Assembly: GCA_036960305.1 (NCBI GenBank)
Contig: JBALWA010000004.1
Coordinates: 106,435 to 170,434, forward strand
DNA from: JBALVT01 sp036960305
GTDB lineage: Bacteria; Pseudomonadota; Gammaproteobacteria; Pseudomonadales; Halieaceae
Direction: 5' to 3'
DNA: 64,000 nt
Part shown: in pieces, positions 8,757 to 17,520 of the stretch
How positions within the stretch are numbered: the first letter of the stretch is position 1
How the letters are laid out: each line of letters begins with the position of its first letter
Notes under the pieces: model-generated
Told to the model about the DNA's origin: nothing
What the model saw: the letters and a program-made list of their open reading frames with translations, nothing else
Database searches by the model: none
Translations under genes and position numbers: made by a program

Positions 8757-9647
8757 TTATTCCTGACCTGCCTCTGGCAATTCACCGCCGTAATAATCCA
8801 CGCCCGATACCTCGGCCCAACGTTGGGCAAAGGCCTCGTCGGGCAGGCAGTTCATGGCCACCCATTCTTCATCGCTGATACTGGCGCGCGCAGCGGTGCT
8901 TTCATGGGCATCAGCGCCCACTGGATAGCGAAAGCGCGGCTGATCGGATTCTATGGCCTCGGCGATGGCTTCCGCTGCATCGGCCGGAAAGGCGGGGCGG
9001 GTAAAGCCAAAGGCGAAAAAGCGCATGAGGCGTTTCAGGGCAGTGCTGTAGACGCCATTCTCGTCAGGCATCTCCCCTTTTTCCCAGATGGGGGTGAGGA
9101 CTACACCCGGTTCAATCAGGGCGACCTTGATGTTGAACTCGGCCAGTTCAAAAGCCAGGGCCTCACTGAGGGCAACCATAGCGCGCTTGCTGGCTGAGTA
9201 GTGGGCGTGGCAGCCCATGGTATTGGTCGCTGCCAGGGAGCCGACATTGACGATGCGGCCCGCGCCTTTTTTGCGCAGGATCGGTATGACGGCAGCAATG
9301 ACTCTTGCCTGCCCGAAGTAGTTGGTTTCGAACAGAGCTCTGGCTTCCTCGATGGGTGTCTCTTCGACGGCGCGGCCACCGCCGATCCCGGCGTTGTTCA
9401 CCAGCACATCGATAGTGCCTTCCGCGGCGACGATGGCAGCTATGCAGGTATCAACCGAGGTCTGATCCAGGATGTCCAGTCGCACAACGTTGACTGACAG
9501 GCTTTCTGCAGCGATTTTTTCCGCCAGGTCGGTGGCGGTTTCCGGGCTGCGCACGCCTGCGTAAACCTTGTGACCCTTGCGGGCCATATGCAAGGCGCTC
9601 TCCTGGCCTATGCCGGTGCTGGCTCCGGTGATAAGTATGACTGACAT
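8757..9647 (-). CDS. Short-chain dehydrogenase/reductase
   Basis: 296-residue classical SDR with TGASTGIG close to the N-terminus, NNAGIGGG, and the catalytic YSASK. The start is supported by AGGAG five to six bases before the ATG. It is somewhat longer than the 250-residue norm because of a C-terminal extension (about residues 230-296). It is the last gene of a leftward group with the small coiled-coil ORF and the gene at 9878-10690, and converges with the acyl-CoA synthetase, leaving only 2 bases between them. Substrate unknown. Confidence 0.88.
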   Translation of the reverse strand: MSVILITGASTGIGQESALHMARKGHKVYAGVRSPETATDLAEKIAAESLSVNVVRLDILDQTSVDTCIAAIVAAEGTIDVLVNNAGIGGGRAVEETPIEEARALFETNYFGQARVIAAVIPILRKKGAGRIVNVGSLAATNTMGCHAHYSASKRAMVALSEALAFELAEFNIKVALIEPGVVLTPIWEKGEMPDENGVYSTALKRLMRFFAFGFTRPAFPADAAEAIAEAIESDQPRFRYPVGADAHESTAARASISDEEWVAMNCLPDEAFAQRWAEVSGVDYYGGELPEAGQE

Positions 9648-9662
9648 GTGAACTCCTGTTTG

Positions 9663-9902
9663 CTAGGTTTTTATGATGTCGGTCGCCTCGGACTCGTTGT
9701 CCGGCTCCCGCTTGAATTGAATTCGGTACTCGCAGCTAACACATCGGCGCATGCCCTGGCGCATACTCTCATTGTGTTGTTGCAGTTGAGCGATGTCCTT
9801 TTTGAGCTGCCTGATCTCCTTATCCTGCAGCAACAGGCGTTTGCGCGGTGAGATCAGGTCGGTAATGTTCAATGGGTTTACTGCGCCGGCTCTGTTGCCC
9901 AA
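9663..9902 (-). CDS. Small coiled-coil protein, non-ATG start
   Basis: Possible 79-residue protein. The frame has no ATG upstream of the coiled coil; the likely starts are TTG at 9902 or TTG at 9872. Residues ~20-45 (RKRLLLQDKEIRQLKKDIAQ and following) are a strong amphipathic coiled coil, and a CVSC motif follows at about residue 54. It sits between two leftward genes, overlapping the 3' end of the upstream one by 25 bases and ending 15 bases before the next, which supports it being a real operon member. Family unknown. Confidence 0.5.
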   Translation of the reverse strand: MGNRAGAVNPLNITDLISPRKRLLLQDKEIRQLKKDIAQLQQHNESMRQGMRRCVSCEYRIQFKREPDNESEATDIIKT

Positions 9903-10690
9903 CTCATGCGCACCGTGCAGGAGGTTTCCGGCAGGTGGGGGTCAAACTCCATTTTCAAGCCGCCACCGGCGCCCTTAAACATGGCTTCAAATGGCCCCTT
10001 ACAGATATTGAGGCAACCCTCTTCCGGCAGGGCATTCGGGTTGGGCAGGGAGTCTGGTGCCGCGCAGGTATGCCAGCCACAATCGGGTATCTCCATAACG
10101 GTAAGCCCATTGGCGGGATCGTATTCGGTAATGGTCGCGGGGCCGGTTAGCCAGTGGGCCGGGTTGAATGTCTCAAACAGGAAGGTGCTCCAGCGCCCGG
10201 GTTTGGTCGAGCCATTGCCCGCCTTTCTGGGTTTCTTGTTTTTATTTTTCTCCGACATGCTATTCATCATGTCGAGAAAGTCGGCGGAGGTCTCCTTGGA
10301 CAGTTCTACTGAGGTGCCGATAACGATTTCTTCATACTGCTCCTGACTGAAGTGCTTGCGCAATTCCAGCAGGGCCCATTCCACTTCACGGACAAAATTG
10401 CCATAGCGTTTGCGCCATTTTTCCCGGGGGGAATCCGACCACCGCAGTATCTCGCGTTTGGCTTTGATGGCGCTGTAGTCCCTGTTGATCTCGTCTTTAT
10501 CGCCGGACAGTCGCAGTATGGGCAGAAAAGTGTGGCTGATGATGGGCATGGCCTTCTTTACCAGCATGCTGTTGGACATCCACATATCAATCCATGCCTG
10601 TGGCCCCCAGTTATAGTAAAAGCCTGGTTTTTTGGCGGCGGCGACCCGGCCGCTGCCCTGGTCGCTGGAAATGATGGCGTCGTCTGTCAT
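9878..10690 (-). CDS. Conserved-looking protein of unknown function with Cys-rich C-terminus
   Basis: 270 residues from the ATG at 10690, which follows GGAGACGCCACC; an in-frame ATG at 10828 would add a low-complexity leader and overlap the regulatory region. The N-terminal half is helical with WIDMWMSNSMLVKKAMPI. A Lys/Asn-rich linker near residues 145-165 is followed by a C-terminal domain with CGWHTC, EGCLNICKG and a final ETSCTVRMSW. That arrangement loosely recalls the L-2-amino-thiazoline-4-carboxylate hydrolase-like/DUF6125 group, but I would not assign it. It is divergent from the carotenoid oxygenase gene at 10899 and shares its promoter region. Confidence 0.7.
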   Translation of the reverse strand: MTDDAIISSDQGSGRVAAAKKPGFYYNWGPQAWIDMWMSNSMLVKKAMPIISHTFLPILRLSGDKDEINRDYSAIKAKREILRWSDSPREKWRKRYGNFVREVEWALLELRKHFSQEQYEEIVIGTSVELSKETSADFLDMMNSMSEKNKNKKPRKAGNGSTKPGRWSTFLFETFNPAHWLTGPATITEYDPANGLTVMEIPDCGWHTCAAPDSLPNPNALPEEGCLNICKGPFEAMFKGAGGGLKMEFDPHLPETSCTVRMSWATEPAQ

Positions 10691-10822
10691 GGTGGCGTCT
10701 CCTGCCGATAGTGGCGGCTGTGGTTTGCCGGTGGGGCGACAAGCAGTATAGACCGCCGGGAACAAAGGGTGACCCTGGCGACAGATGTCGTGCGTAATTA
10801 CCCTACCAAAAGCATCATTACA

Positions 10823-10844
10823 AAACAAACAGAATTGCTTGTTT
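10823..10844. promoter_or_regulatory. Inverted repeat, candidate TetR operator
   Basis: AAACAA-N10-TTGTTT (extending to AAAACAA/TTGTTTT) lies 55 bases before the carotenoid oxygenase start at 10899, in the region divergent to the gene starting at 10690. A similar element (AAACA-N8-TGTTT with the same AAACAAAC left arm) occurs before the second carotenoid oxygenase gene. The symmetry is visible; recognition by the TetR protein encoded at 13049-13753 is inference. Confidence 0.4.
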
Positions 10845-10898
10845 TTTTGTTGGAAAATGATTACTTTGAGTGCCTAGATAATAAGATGAGGTCCAGTC

Positions 10899-12329
10899 AT
10901 GGCAGAGCCCCTAATCACCAGCAACCCTTTCCTCAACTTCCCTTATGGGCCTATCCGCATGGAGTGTGAGGCCTGGGATTTGCATGTTGAGGGCGAGATT
11001 CCCGCTGATCTGTGCGGCACCCTCTATCGCAACGGACCCAACCAGCGCTTTAACCCCCGAGGGGAGTACCATTTGTTCGCCGGTGACGGCATGGTGCATG
11101 CCTTTCACATTGCCGATGGCAAGGTGGATTACCTCAATCGCTGGGTGCGCACCGCCAAATGGCAGCATGAGGACAGTGAGGGCAGGAACGTCATCAACCC
11201 CATGAACCCCTTTGACTGCGATCCCGACTACAGCGACTTCGTTTTTACGGATAAGGATGGTGTCGCGAACACGGCGGTGCTGTGGCATGGGGATAAGCTG
11301 CTGGCCATAGAGGAAGGGCATCCACCCTATCAAGTCGACCCGCTCACCCTGGATTCCATGGGCACCTGGAATTATCGGGGCAAGTTGCAAACCGCGATGA
11401 CAGCACACCCCAAGGTAGACCCGAAAACGGGTGAATTGGTGTTTTTTGCCTATATGTCCAGCGGGCCTTTTGCCTCCGACGTGGCAATCCATAAAGTGTC
11501 GCCAGAAGGACAGCTGACGGAAAGCGTCGTCATTCCGACACCGTATTCGGCGATGGTGCACGATTTTGTGATCACCGAAAATTATATCGTCATGCCCATA
11601 ATGCCTATTTCAGGCAGTCTGGAACGCGCCATGGAAGGGGGTGCGCCCTTTGCCTGGGAGCCGGACCTGGGTGTACATGTGGGTATCTTGCCTCGCCATG
11701 GAGGCACGGCAGAAGATGTGCGCTGGCTGGAAATGGATTTGTGTTTTGTTTTTCACTTCATGAATGGCTTTGACAAGGACGGGGTGATTACCATTGATGC
11801 CTGCCAGTTTGATCATGCGCCTCTGTTTCCACGGGCTGATGGCGAGCCGGCAGGGCCCTCGCAGCCTTTTCTGACGCGATGGACAGCCGACCTGAACCAG
11901 GACAATCCACGGGTAGAATTCGAACGAATTAGCAATAACGAATCGGAGTTTCCCCAGTGTGATCCACGCTATTTGGGGCTGCCCTACCAACACGGTTGGT
12001 ATATCTCGCCCGACGGTAAGTTCACCACCGATCTTGATGAGAATGGACTGGTGTACAACACGGTCGGGCACATCGATCACGAAACGGGGGAGGAGGACTG
12101 CTATTCCTGTGGCGAGGCCATTGTGTCCGAGTCTTTGTTTGTGCCACGCAATGCTGAAGCTGCGGAGGGTGATGGTTACCTATTGACCGTCGTTACCAGT
12201 TTCGAAACACGCACCAGTAGCCTGTATATCTTTGACGCGTTAAATATCTCTCAAGGACCACTGGCAAAAGCCCATCTAAGCCACTATGTACCGGTGGGCT
12301 TTCACGGCACATGGCGGGAAGAGGCTTAG
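10899..12329 (+). CDS. Carotenoid oxygenase (RPE65/CCD) family dioxygenase
   Basis: 476 residues, typical for bacterial carotenoid/stilbene cleavage dioxygenases, which split a C=C bond with O2 at a non-haem iron held by four histidines. Those histidines are visible: His170 (MTAHPK), His221 (MVHDF), His286 (FVFHFMNG) and His469 (VGFHGTW). The family hallmark DGDGMVHA-like motif is GDGMVHAFH at 62-70. The start has GAGG upstream. No signal peptide, so cytoplasmic. A paralogue is encoded at 17521. The substrate could be an apocarotenoid, a stilbene or another conjugated compound. Confidence 0.93.
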   Translation: MAEPLITSNPFLNFPYGPIRMECEAWDLHVEGEIPADLCGTLYRNGPNQRFNPRGEYHLFAGDGMVHAFHIADGKVDYLNRWVRTAKWQHEDSEGRNVINPMNPFDCDPDYSDFVFTDKDGVANTAVLWHGDKLLAIEEGHPPYQVDPLTLDSMGTWNYRGKLQTAMTAHPKVDPKTGELVFFAYMSSGPFASDVAIHKVSPEGQLTESVVIPTPYSAMVHDFVITENYIVMPIMPISGSLERAMEGGAPFAWEPDLGVHVGILPRHGGTAEDVRWLEMDLCFVFHFMNGFDKDGVITIDACQFDHAPLFPRADGEPAGPSQPFLTRWTADLNQDNPRVEFERISNNESEFPQCDPRYLGLPYQHGWYISPDGKFTTDLDENGLVYNTVGHIDHETGEEDCYSCGEAIVSESLFVPRNAEAAEGDGYLLTVVTSFETRTSSLYIFDALNISQGPLAKAHLSHYVPVGFHGTWREEA

Positions 12330-12358
12330 ACGGATGTATTGAGGGTGAGGGGGCGGTG

Positions 12359-13015
12359 CTACCAGTTGTTGAGGTGTAGCACGCCTTCCAGGTCTTTGCG
12401 CGGGGCGACTTTGAAGTCGGTGCCCTTGGTGTAGGCCATGGGAATCAATGCCACCTGAGCGTGGTCTTCGGGTATTCCCAATAGTTCGGCCACTGCCTGC
12501 TCGTGTTCCAGGTGCAGGGTTGTCCAACATGTGCCGATACCACGTTCTCTCGCCGCCAGCATAAAATTCCAGACCGCCGGTAATACCGAGCCCATGATGC
12601 CCGCGATAGCGGACATCGGCATGCCCGGAAGATCTGGCCGCTGGCCACAACAGGGGATTAACAAGGCGGGGACTCGCTCCAGGTTCGCCGCCAGATACTG
12701 GGCTGAGCCAAGCACCCGCTCCTGAGTCTGCGCCATGCTGGGGTCATCTTTATGTAGGCCCGTGGGCTGGAACGGGCTGGCTTCATATTCTGCGAAGGCC
12801 TGTTGGTACAGGTCTGCGATCGCCTTGATCTTGTCGCGGTCGGTGACAACGACAAACTGCCAGCCCTGGGCATTGGAGCCCGACGGTGCCTGCAGGGCCA
12901 CTTCAAGGCATTGCTTTATCACGGTCATTTCCAGCGGGCGATCGAAATCGAGTCGTTTGCGCACAGCACGTGTAGTCGTCAGGACTTGATCTGCGCTCAG
13001 GTTCAGTTTTTCCAT
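12359..13015 (-). CDS. Nitroreductase-family flavoprotein
   Basis: 218-residue nitroreductase-fold protein. The N-terminal segment TTRAVRKRLDFDRPLE with the characteristic RAVR, then QAPSGSNAQGWQFVVVTD, matches the FMN-binding regions of the family, and the C-terminal GIPEDHAQVALIPMAYTKG is typical. Such proteins reduce nitro groups, quinones or enones, or act in dehydrogenation, with FMN and NAD(P)H or F420. It is the last gene of the leftward operon with SnoaL, molybdopterin enzyme, LLM and TetR genes, 33 bases after the TetR stop, and converges with the carotenoid oxygenase gene. Confidence 0.88.
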   Translation of the reverse strand: MEKLNLSADQVLTTTRAVRKRLDFDRPLEMTVIKQCLEVALQAPSGSNAQGWQFVVVTDRDKIKAIADLYQQAFAEYEASPFQPTGLHKDDPSMAQTQERVLGSAQYLAANLERVPALLIPCCGQRPDLPGMPMSAIAGIMGSVLPAVWNFMLAARERGIGTCWTTLHLEHEQAVAELLGIPEDHAQVALIPMAYTKGTDFKVAPRKDLEGVLHLNNW

Positions 13016-13048
13016 AGGGCTTCCAGTGAGGTGAATAAGTGTGGGGAA

Positions 13049-13753
13049 TCAGGCTTGTGTCTGTGAGTGCCGGGTAATAGCGGAGTTGGCGCCCTCTTCA
13101 AAAATCTCCTCCAGTCGGTCGGCCAGATAGTCCATCATGCGACTCACACGTTTATCCTGTTTTGAGGTGAGTTGATTGATGGCCATGCCTTCCATCATGA
13201 ACTTGGTGACATCCATGGCCAGATGAAACAATTCGCCCCGGTCTTTCCACTCCGCAAAGAGTTCGGTGTTGGATTCGGCTGTGTGTTCGTCGAAGGCTGC
13301 CTGCGAGGCCGCCAGAATATCCTTGAGTTCAGGGTCGGTTCTTCCCGCCACACACAGCTCGTGGTAACTGATGAACAGATCGCTGGCCAGGTAGTCCCAG
13401 TAGGCGTCCAGGCCTGCGCGGCGATGCGCGGCACCGGTGAGTTTTTTGGGGATTTTTTTGACCCTGCTGGTGTAGTCCTCCAGCAATTTATCGTGCAAGT
13501 ACTCTACGGTGGCCCGAATCAGTTCGGTCTTGGAAGGAAAATGGTGCAGCATCGCGCCCCGGGACACGCCCGCATTGGTCGCAACCTTGGCAGTGGTGAC
13601 ATTGGTATAGCCCTCTTCAATAAAGCAATTGATGACGGCTTCCAGTATCCGGTCGCGGGTCATCGCGCTTTTTTGAGCCTGCCAGCCAACCTCGCCCTCA
13701 CCAACAGAGCTTACTTTGCCTTTTTTTTCCTTTGCCACGTGTTTACTTCCCAT
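13049..13753 (-). CDS. TetR-family transcriptional regulator
   Basis: 234 residues. The N-terminal helix-turn-helix domain (about residues 33-80) contains RDRILEAVINCFIEEGYTNV and the recognition-helix region GVSRGAMLHHFPSK, diagnostic for TetR. The C-terminal ligand-binding domain is unassigned. It overlaps the preceding LLM gene by 11 bases, so it is expressed with the operon it may control. The similar inverted repeats at 10823-10844 and 17432-17449, both in promoters of this locus, are candidate operators. Confidence 0.92.
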   Translation of the reverse strand: MGSKHVAKEKKGKVSSVGEGEVGWQAQKSAMTRDRILEAVINCFIEEGYTNVTTAKVATNAGVSRGAMLHHFPSKTELIRATVEYLHDKLLEDYTSRVKKIPKKLTGAAHRRAGLDAYWDYLASDLFISYHELCVAGRTDPELKDILAASQAAFDEHTAESNTELFAEWKDRGELFHLAMDVTKFMMEGMAINQLTSKQDKRVSRMMDYLADRLEEIFEEGANSAITRHSQTQA

Positions 13754-14732
13754 TCAGTTTAGCGACCACAGGCGCAAAGGCCTGGACCATATTGTTTTCG
13801 CCGTCATCCATAACAGACACATAGGAGATGCCGTACTCCTCCCTGCGCCGTAGCAATTCTTCGCATATAAAGTCCACGCTGCCGATCAGGCAGTGGGGGT
13901 GCTTGAGGATGTCGTCCGCGTTCATGCCAAGCATATCACCGATCGCGCCTGCGGTTGCCTGTTGTTGGTCTGTGATGATGGTGTTGTAGGCGCCTATCTC
14001 GAGTTCGATGTCGGCGAAGCGATCACCGGCGCTCTCTTTAATCCAGTCTATTTTGCGTGCTGTTGCGTCGGCCAGGCCTGAGGCCATACCGTCGGGGCCC
14101 AGCATGCCAGCACGGTTGTTGAAGTTCAGGCTGATAACGTCTGCTTCCTGACCGGCATACTGCAGTATTTTTTTGCTACCGCCGCCTATCATCAGCGGGG
14201 GGTGAGGGCCTTGTGCTGGTGCGGGCGTGCCGTGGAAGCCAGACCAGTTAATAGACTCTCCGCTACGTTCCATGGGGGCTCCGCCCATAAAATCTTTGTA
14301 GGCGGCGACAAACTCTGCCATGCGCTCAAAACGTTCGGGGAAGGCATCAAACGCAATACCCGCAGCTTCGTACTCAGCTTTGATCCAGCCTGCGCCGATA
14401 CCGAATTCCAGACGGCCCTCGGAGAGGTAGTCCATGGTGGCCGCTTCCTTCGCCAGTACCACCGGATTACGGTAATCATTACAGAAGACGCGACAGCCAA
14501 CTCGCAGCGTGCTGGTTTGCTCCAGTGCCATGGCGATCGCCGGTACGGCGGCTAGCATCTGTGGGGGGTGGAAGGTCGGATCCAGTGCGGGGCCGGCACT
14601 GAGAAAGTGGTCAGCCAGGAAAAATGTCGAGTAGCCCAGGTCTTCAGTTTGGGCAATGAGTTTGCGCCAATTGGCGGGCGAGCTGGTGTTGAAGCTCTGT
14701 AGCGAAAAGCGAAAGGGTCTGTGCTGGCTCAT
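13743..14732 (-). CDS. LLM-class oxidoreductase, TIGR03621-like (F420-dependent type)
   Basis: 329 residues of luciferase-like monooxygenase fold. The N-terminus FRFSLQSFNTSSPANWRKLI, the FFLADHF motif, and LEFGIGAGWIKAEYEAAGI around residues 105-125 are characteristic of the MSMEG_2516-type (TIGR03621) group, normally annotated F420-dependent. Its start overlaps the stop of the molybdopterin gene by one base (TAATG), indicating translational coupling. With the nitroreductase and molybdopterin protein it forms a redox operon. Whether the cofactor is F420 or FMN needs evidence of F420 synthesis genes, which are not in this window. Confidence 0.88.
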   Translation of the reverse strand: MSQHRPFRFSLQSFNTSSPANWRKLIAQTEDLGYSTFFLADHFLSAGPALDPTFHPPQMLAAVPAIAMALEQTSTLRVGCRVFCNDYRNPVVLAKEAATMDYLSEGRLEFGIGAGWIKAEYEAAGIAFDAFPERFERMAEFVAAYKDFMGGAPMERSGESINWSGFHGTPAPAQGPHPPLMIGGGSKKILQYAGQEADVISLNFNNRAGMLGPDGMASGLADATARKIDWIKESAGDRFADIELEIGAYNTIITDQQQATAGAIGDMLGMNADDILKHPHCLIGSVDFICEELLRRREEYGISYVSVMDDGENNMVQAFAPVVAKLNGK

Positions 14733-16921
14733 TATGAGGCCTCCGTCTGCGGTTTGCGCACTTTGCTCAGGGCCACCGGTATGGTGCTTTGTCTCGGAAT
14801 ACCCGAGTAGCGGGTCACATGGCTCAGGTTGCTGATCAGGCGGTTGGTGTTGCTGCCCATTGCCCGCACCTGGGCGTCCCCTCCGTCCGCGTCGTCAGGT
14901 GAAACACCCCAACAGTGCGCCATTGCCACCACGCCGGGTCGCATATCGTCGCTGGCCTGGGCCACGGCAGGAATTCGGCCATGGGCCGAGCTCAGTTCGA
15001 TGATCTCGCCATCGGCGATGCCCAGTTCAGCGAGATCTGAGGAGTGGATGTAGGCGGGGTTGGTTGTACTCTTCTGTTTCAGCAGGCTCAGTTCCGGCCC
15101 GGTGGAGTTATAGGTGTACTTCATTCGGCGACTGACCAACATTAGAGGGTAGTCCACTGGCTGCTGGGCAGAGAGATCTGCAAAGGCTGCGTCCAGTTCT
15201 TCTGCAATGTCTTCGGGAAAGAGTTGCATATAGCCCCGGGTCTCTGGATCCATCGGCTGCAGTATTACATCATCCACTGCGTGTACTGTGCCGCCGTCAG
15301 CAGCCCGTATGGTTTCCAGCGGAACCCGTGAGCCTGCGGTCAGCGTTTTGAGTAAATCAAATTTCGCGGGCTTTGATTGCATGTCGATGGGGCCGTTGTC
15401 CATGGCCAGTTCCAGGCCCATGCGCTTGCCGATTTCCCAGAAGAACTCCCACTCCTCAATTTTGTCGCCCTCAGCTTCTACCACCGTTTCGGTGTATTGG
15501 CTGTAGGGCTGTTCGTGCCAGATATCGGTGAGAAGCGTGACGTCTTCTCTTTCAAGGCAGATTTTGGGTGCCAGAACATAGTCTGCCATCTTTGCGGTGG
15601 CGGCCATTTTGATGTCGATACACACCAGTAAATCCAGGCCAGCAAGTGCAGCCTGGGCTTTTTCCTGGTCGGGCCAGGCCAACAGGGGGTTTCCACCTAC
15701 ACAGATAAGCGCCTTGATTTGCCCGTCGCCCGGCTTCAGCATTTCGTCACTTATTGCCCCGGTAGGCATTTCTTTCATCGGCCCGTAGGGAGAAAGTACA
15801 AACACCTCTCCGATATCGTCTGAAATCCGGCTGCGTACGCCGTCTTTTAACCACTGGGGTTGGGGTGAGGTGGCCTGGGCAGCCCTGGGTCCTTCCGGGG
15901 TTAATACGCCGGGATTGGGCAACCGTTCTCCCTCGCGATAATGTCGCCCGCAAATGGCGTTGAGACACTGTACGAGATGCTGCAGCAGGTTGGCATGGGG
16001 TCCCATTTCCGGGCCGGTACCGGTCACAGCTGAGCCTCGGGTGCCGCGGCCGAATATTCGCGCAGCCTCAAAAATTTGCTCTTCTTCCAGTCCTGCTGCT
16101 ACCGCCACATGGGAGGGTGTAAAGGTTTGTACGGCGGTGCGCAGTTCTTCAAAGCCGTGTATGTGCTGATCGCAGAATTCCGCGTCGTACAGGTCTTCTT
16201 CAATGATGACCTGGATCAGGCTGGCGACAATGGCCGCATCGTAGCCTGGTTTCGCCTGCAGGTGCAGATCGGAGCGCCTGGCAACTTCCGAACTCCTGGG
16301 GTCAATGCAAATCACTTTTAGCCCGCGCTTCTGGCCCTCGCGCAAGGCGTTGGCCGGACTGAAGGACGGGATGCCCCCGGGAATGGAAAAATGTGATACC
16401 AGGGTGTTATTGCCGATGATGAGCGAGACATCGGAGTCGCTCCACATATGGCTGCCACCGTTCCACCACCCCATGCGGGCGGGACCAATGGCAACCTTGG
16501 CGGGTTGATCAATGGTAATACTGGTGTAATAGGAGGGCGAATCAATGGCCTCGTGCCAGGCGCGTGCCAGCGCGTGTGAGGCAGAGTTCTGGAAGGAGTA
16601 GGTGCCGTTGTAGCTGGCGATGCTCCTGGGGCCATAACGCTTGAGGATGTCCTCCAGCTTGGCCGATATTTCGTCTAGTGCGGTGGCCGTAGCGATGGCC
16701 TCAAAAGTGCCGTCAGCGGCTTTTTTCTGTGATTCCTGCAGGCGCTGCGGGTGGTAAATCTGTTCGCTGAGTTGGCGCCCCTTGATACAGGTATAGCCAC
16801 CGTAGACGGCGTTGTCGGTATCCGGTGCCAGTGCAATCAGGCGATTGTCTTCAACCGTTGCCACCATGGGGCAGTAGGCGTGGCAAAAGCGGCAGTATGT
16901 CTTGACCTGTTTCTGTGCCAT
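14732..16921 (-). CDS. Molybdopterin-dependent oxidoreductase, cytoplasmic, single subunit
   Basis: 729 residues of the molybdopterin-guanine-dinucleotide (DMSO reductase) superfamily. A [4Fe-4S] motif begins at residue 10 (YCRFCHAYCPM...CIKGR; C-x2-C-x3-C with a fourth Cys about 27 residues on). The dinucleotide-binding C-terminal domain (PLMLVSRRMKYTYNSTGPEL, later DDMRPGVVAMAHCWG) is intact. There is no Tat signal, so it should stay in the cytoplasm. It is the second gene of the leftward operon, 15 bases after the SnoaL gene. It belongs to the broad formate dehydrogenase/thiosulfate reductase-like group; the substrate is not deducible. It is unrelated in subfamily to the type II enzyme at 40605-43361. 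Confidence 0.9.
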   Translation of the reverse strand: MAQKQVKTYCRFCHAYCPMVATVEDNRLIALAPDTDNAVYGGYTCIKGRQLSEQIYHPQRLQESQKKAADGTFEAIATATALDEISAKLEDILKRYGPRSIASYNGTYSFQNSASHALARAWHEAIDSPSYYTSITIDQPAKVAIGPARMGWWNGGSHMWSDSDVSLIIGNNTLVSHFSIPGGIPSFSPANALREGQKRGLKVICIDPRSSEVARRSDLHLQAKPGYDAAIVASLIQVIIEEDLYDAEFCDQHIHGFEELRTAVQTFTPSHVAVAAGLEEEQIFEAARIFGRGTRGSAVTGTGPEMGPHANLLQHLVQCLNAICGRHYREGERLPNPGVLTPEGPRAAQATSPQPQWLKDGVRSRISDDIGEVFVLSPYGPMKEMPTGAISDEMLKPGDGQIKALICVGGNPLLAWPDQEKAQAALAGLDLLVCIDIKMAATAKMADYVLAPKICLEREDVTLLTDIWHEQPYSQYTETVVEAEGDKIEEWEFFWEIGKRMGLELAMDNGPIDMQSKPAKFDLLKTLTAGSRVPLETIRAADGGTVHAVDDVILQPMDPETRGYMQLFPEDIAEELDAAFADLSAQQPVDYPLMLVSRRMKYTYNSTGPELSLLKQKSTTNPAYIHSSDLAELGIADGEIIELSSAHGRIPAVAQASDDMRPGVVAMAHCWGVSPDDADGGDAQVRAMGSNTNRLISNLSHVTRYSGIPRQSTIPVALSKVRKPQTEAS

Positions 16922-16936
16922 AGGTTGGCTCGTTCT

Positions 16937-17371
16937 CTATAGTTCGGGTAAAGGGGTGTATTGCCCGCTGAGGTCAGCCGGGCCGCTGTAAAGCACATTG
17001 TAGGTCCTGCTTTGGTAGAGCCACTGTCCGTCCACGCGGCGGTATTGATCGAGATAGCGACTGATCATGGAGCTGGCTTCGCCTGCAGTGGTTCGCGTGT
17101 GCTCCTGCAGGTACCAGTGACCTGTGGCGGTGTCACCATCAATTTCAAACTGGCAGGAGCTTGGGATGAGCAGCGCGAAATCAAAACCCTCAAGCACCTG
17201 TTGCCACAATGCGTAGATGTTGTCTCTGCCTGTGATGTCCATGCCCATGATGCTCCACACACCATCCTCGGCCCAGGTGGCAGCCCAGACGGCGCCGTCA
17301 CGTCGATTGGCGGCATCCACATAACTGGCCATCAGATCCCTGAGGGCATATTCATCTGCGAGAGCTTTCAC
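16937..17371 (-). CDS. SnoaL/NTF2-like protein
   Basis: 144 residues with the NTF2-like cone fold signature: N-terminal helix EYALRDLMASYVDAANRRDG, then WAATWAEDGVW and a later strand pair ATGHWYLQEHTRT. Family members are small isomerases, dehydratases, hydroxylases or ring-dioxygenase-beta relatives; aromatic or steroid rings are common ligands. It is the first gene of the leftward operon (SnoaL, Mo enzyme, LLM, TetR, nitroreductase) and is divergent from the carotenoid oxygenase at 17521. Related proteins occur at 49396 and 59885. Confidence 0.85.
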   Translation of the reverse strand: MKALADEYALRDLMASYVDAANRRDGAVWAATWAEDGVWSIMGMDITGRDNIYALWQQVLEGFDFALLIPSSCQFEIDGDTATGHWYLQEHTRTTAGEASSMISRYLDQYRRVDGQWLYQSRTYNVLYSGPADLSGQYTPLPEL

Positions 17372-17431
17372 TGTAGTACACCTTTATTACCATTCTTATG
17401 GGCCTACTTTACTCCCAGCGCGACAAAAAAG

Positions 17432-17449
17432 AAACAAACGAGACTGTTT
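17432..17449. promoter_or_regulatory. Inverted repeat, candidate TetR operator
   Basis: AAACA-N8-TGTTT in the 149-bp region between the divergent SnoaL operon (which includes tetR) and the carotenoid oxygenase gene at 17521. Its left arm AAACAAAC is identical to that of the element at 10823. Placement fits autoregulation plus control of both oxygenase genes; this is inference from symmetry and position. Confidence 0.4.
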
Positions 17450-17520
17450 TTATATGAAGGCCGATGCTAACATCCCTGAAGCTAATTTGATCATAAAGTT
17501 AATAGCAGAGGGATTGTTCC

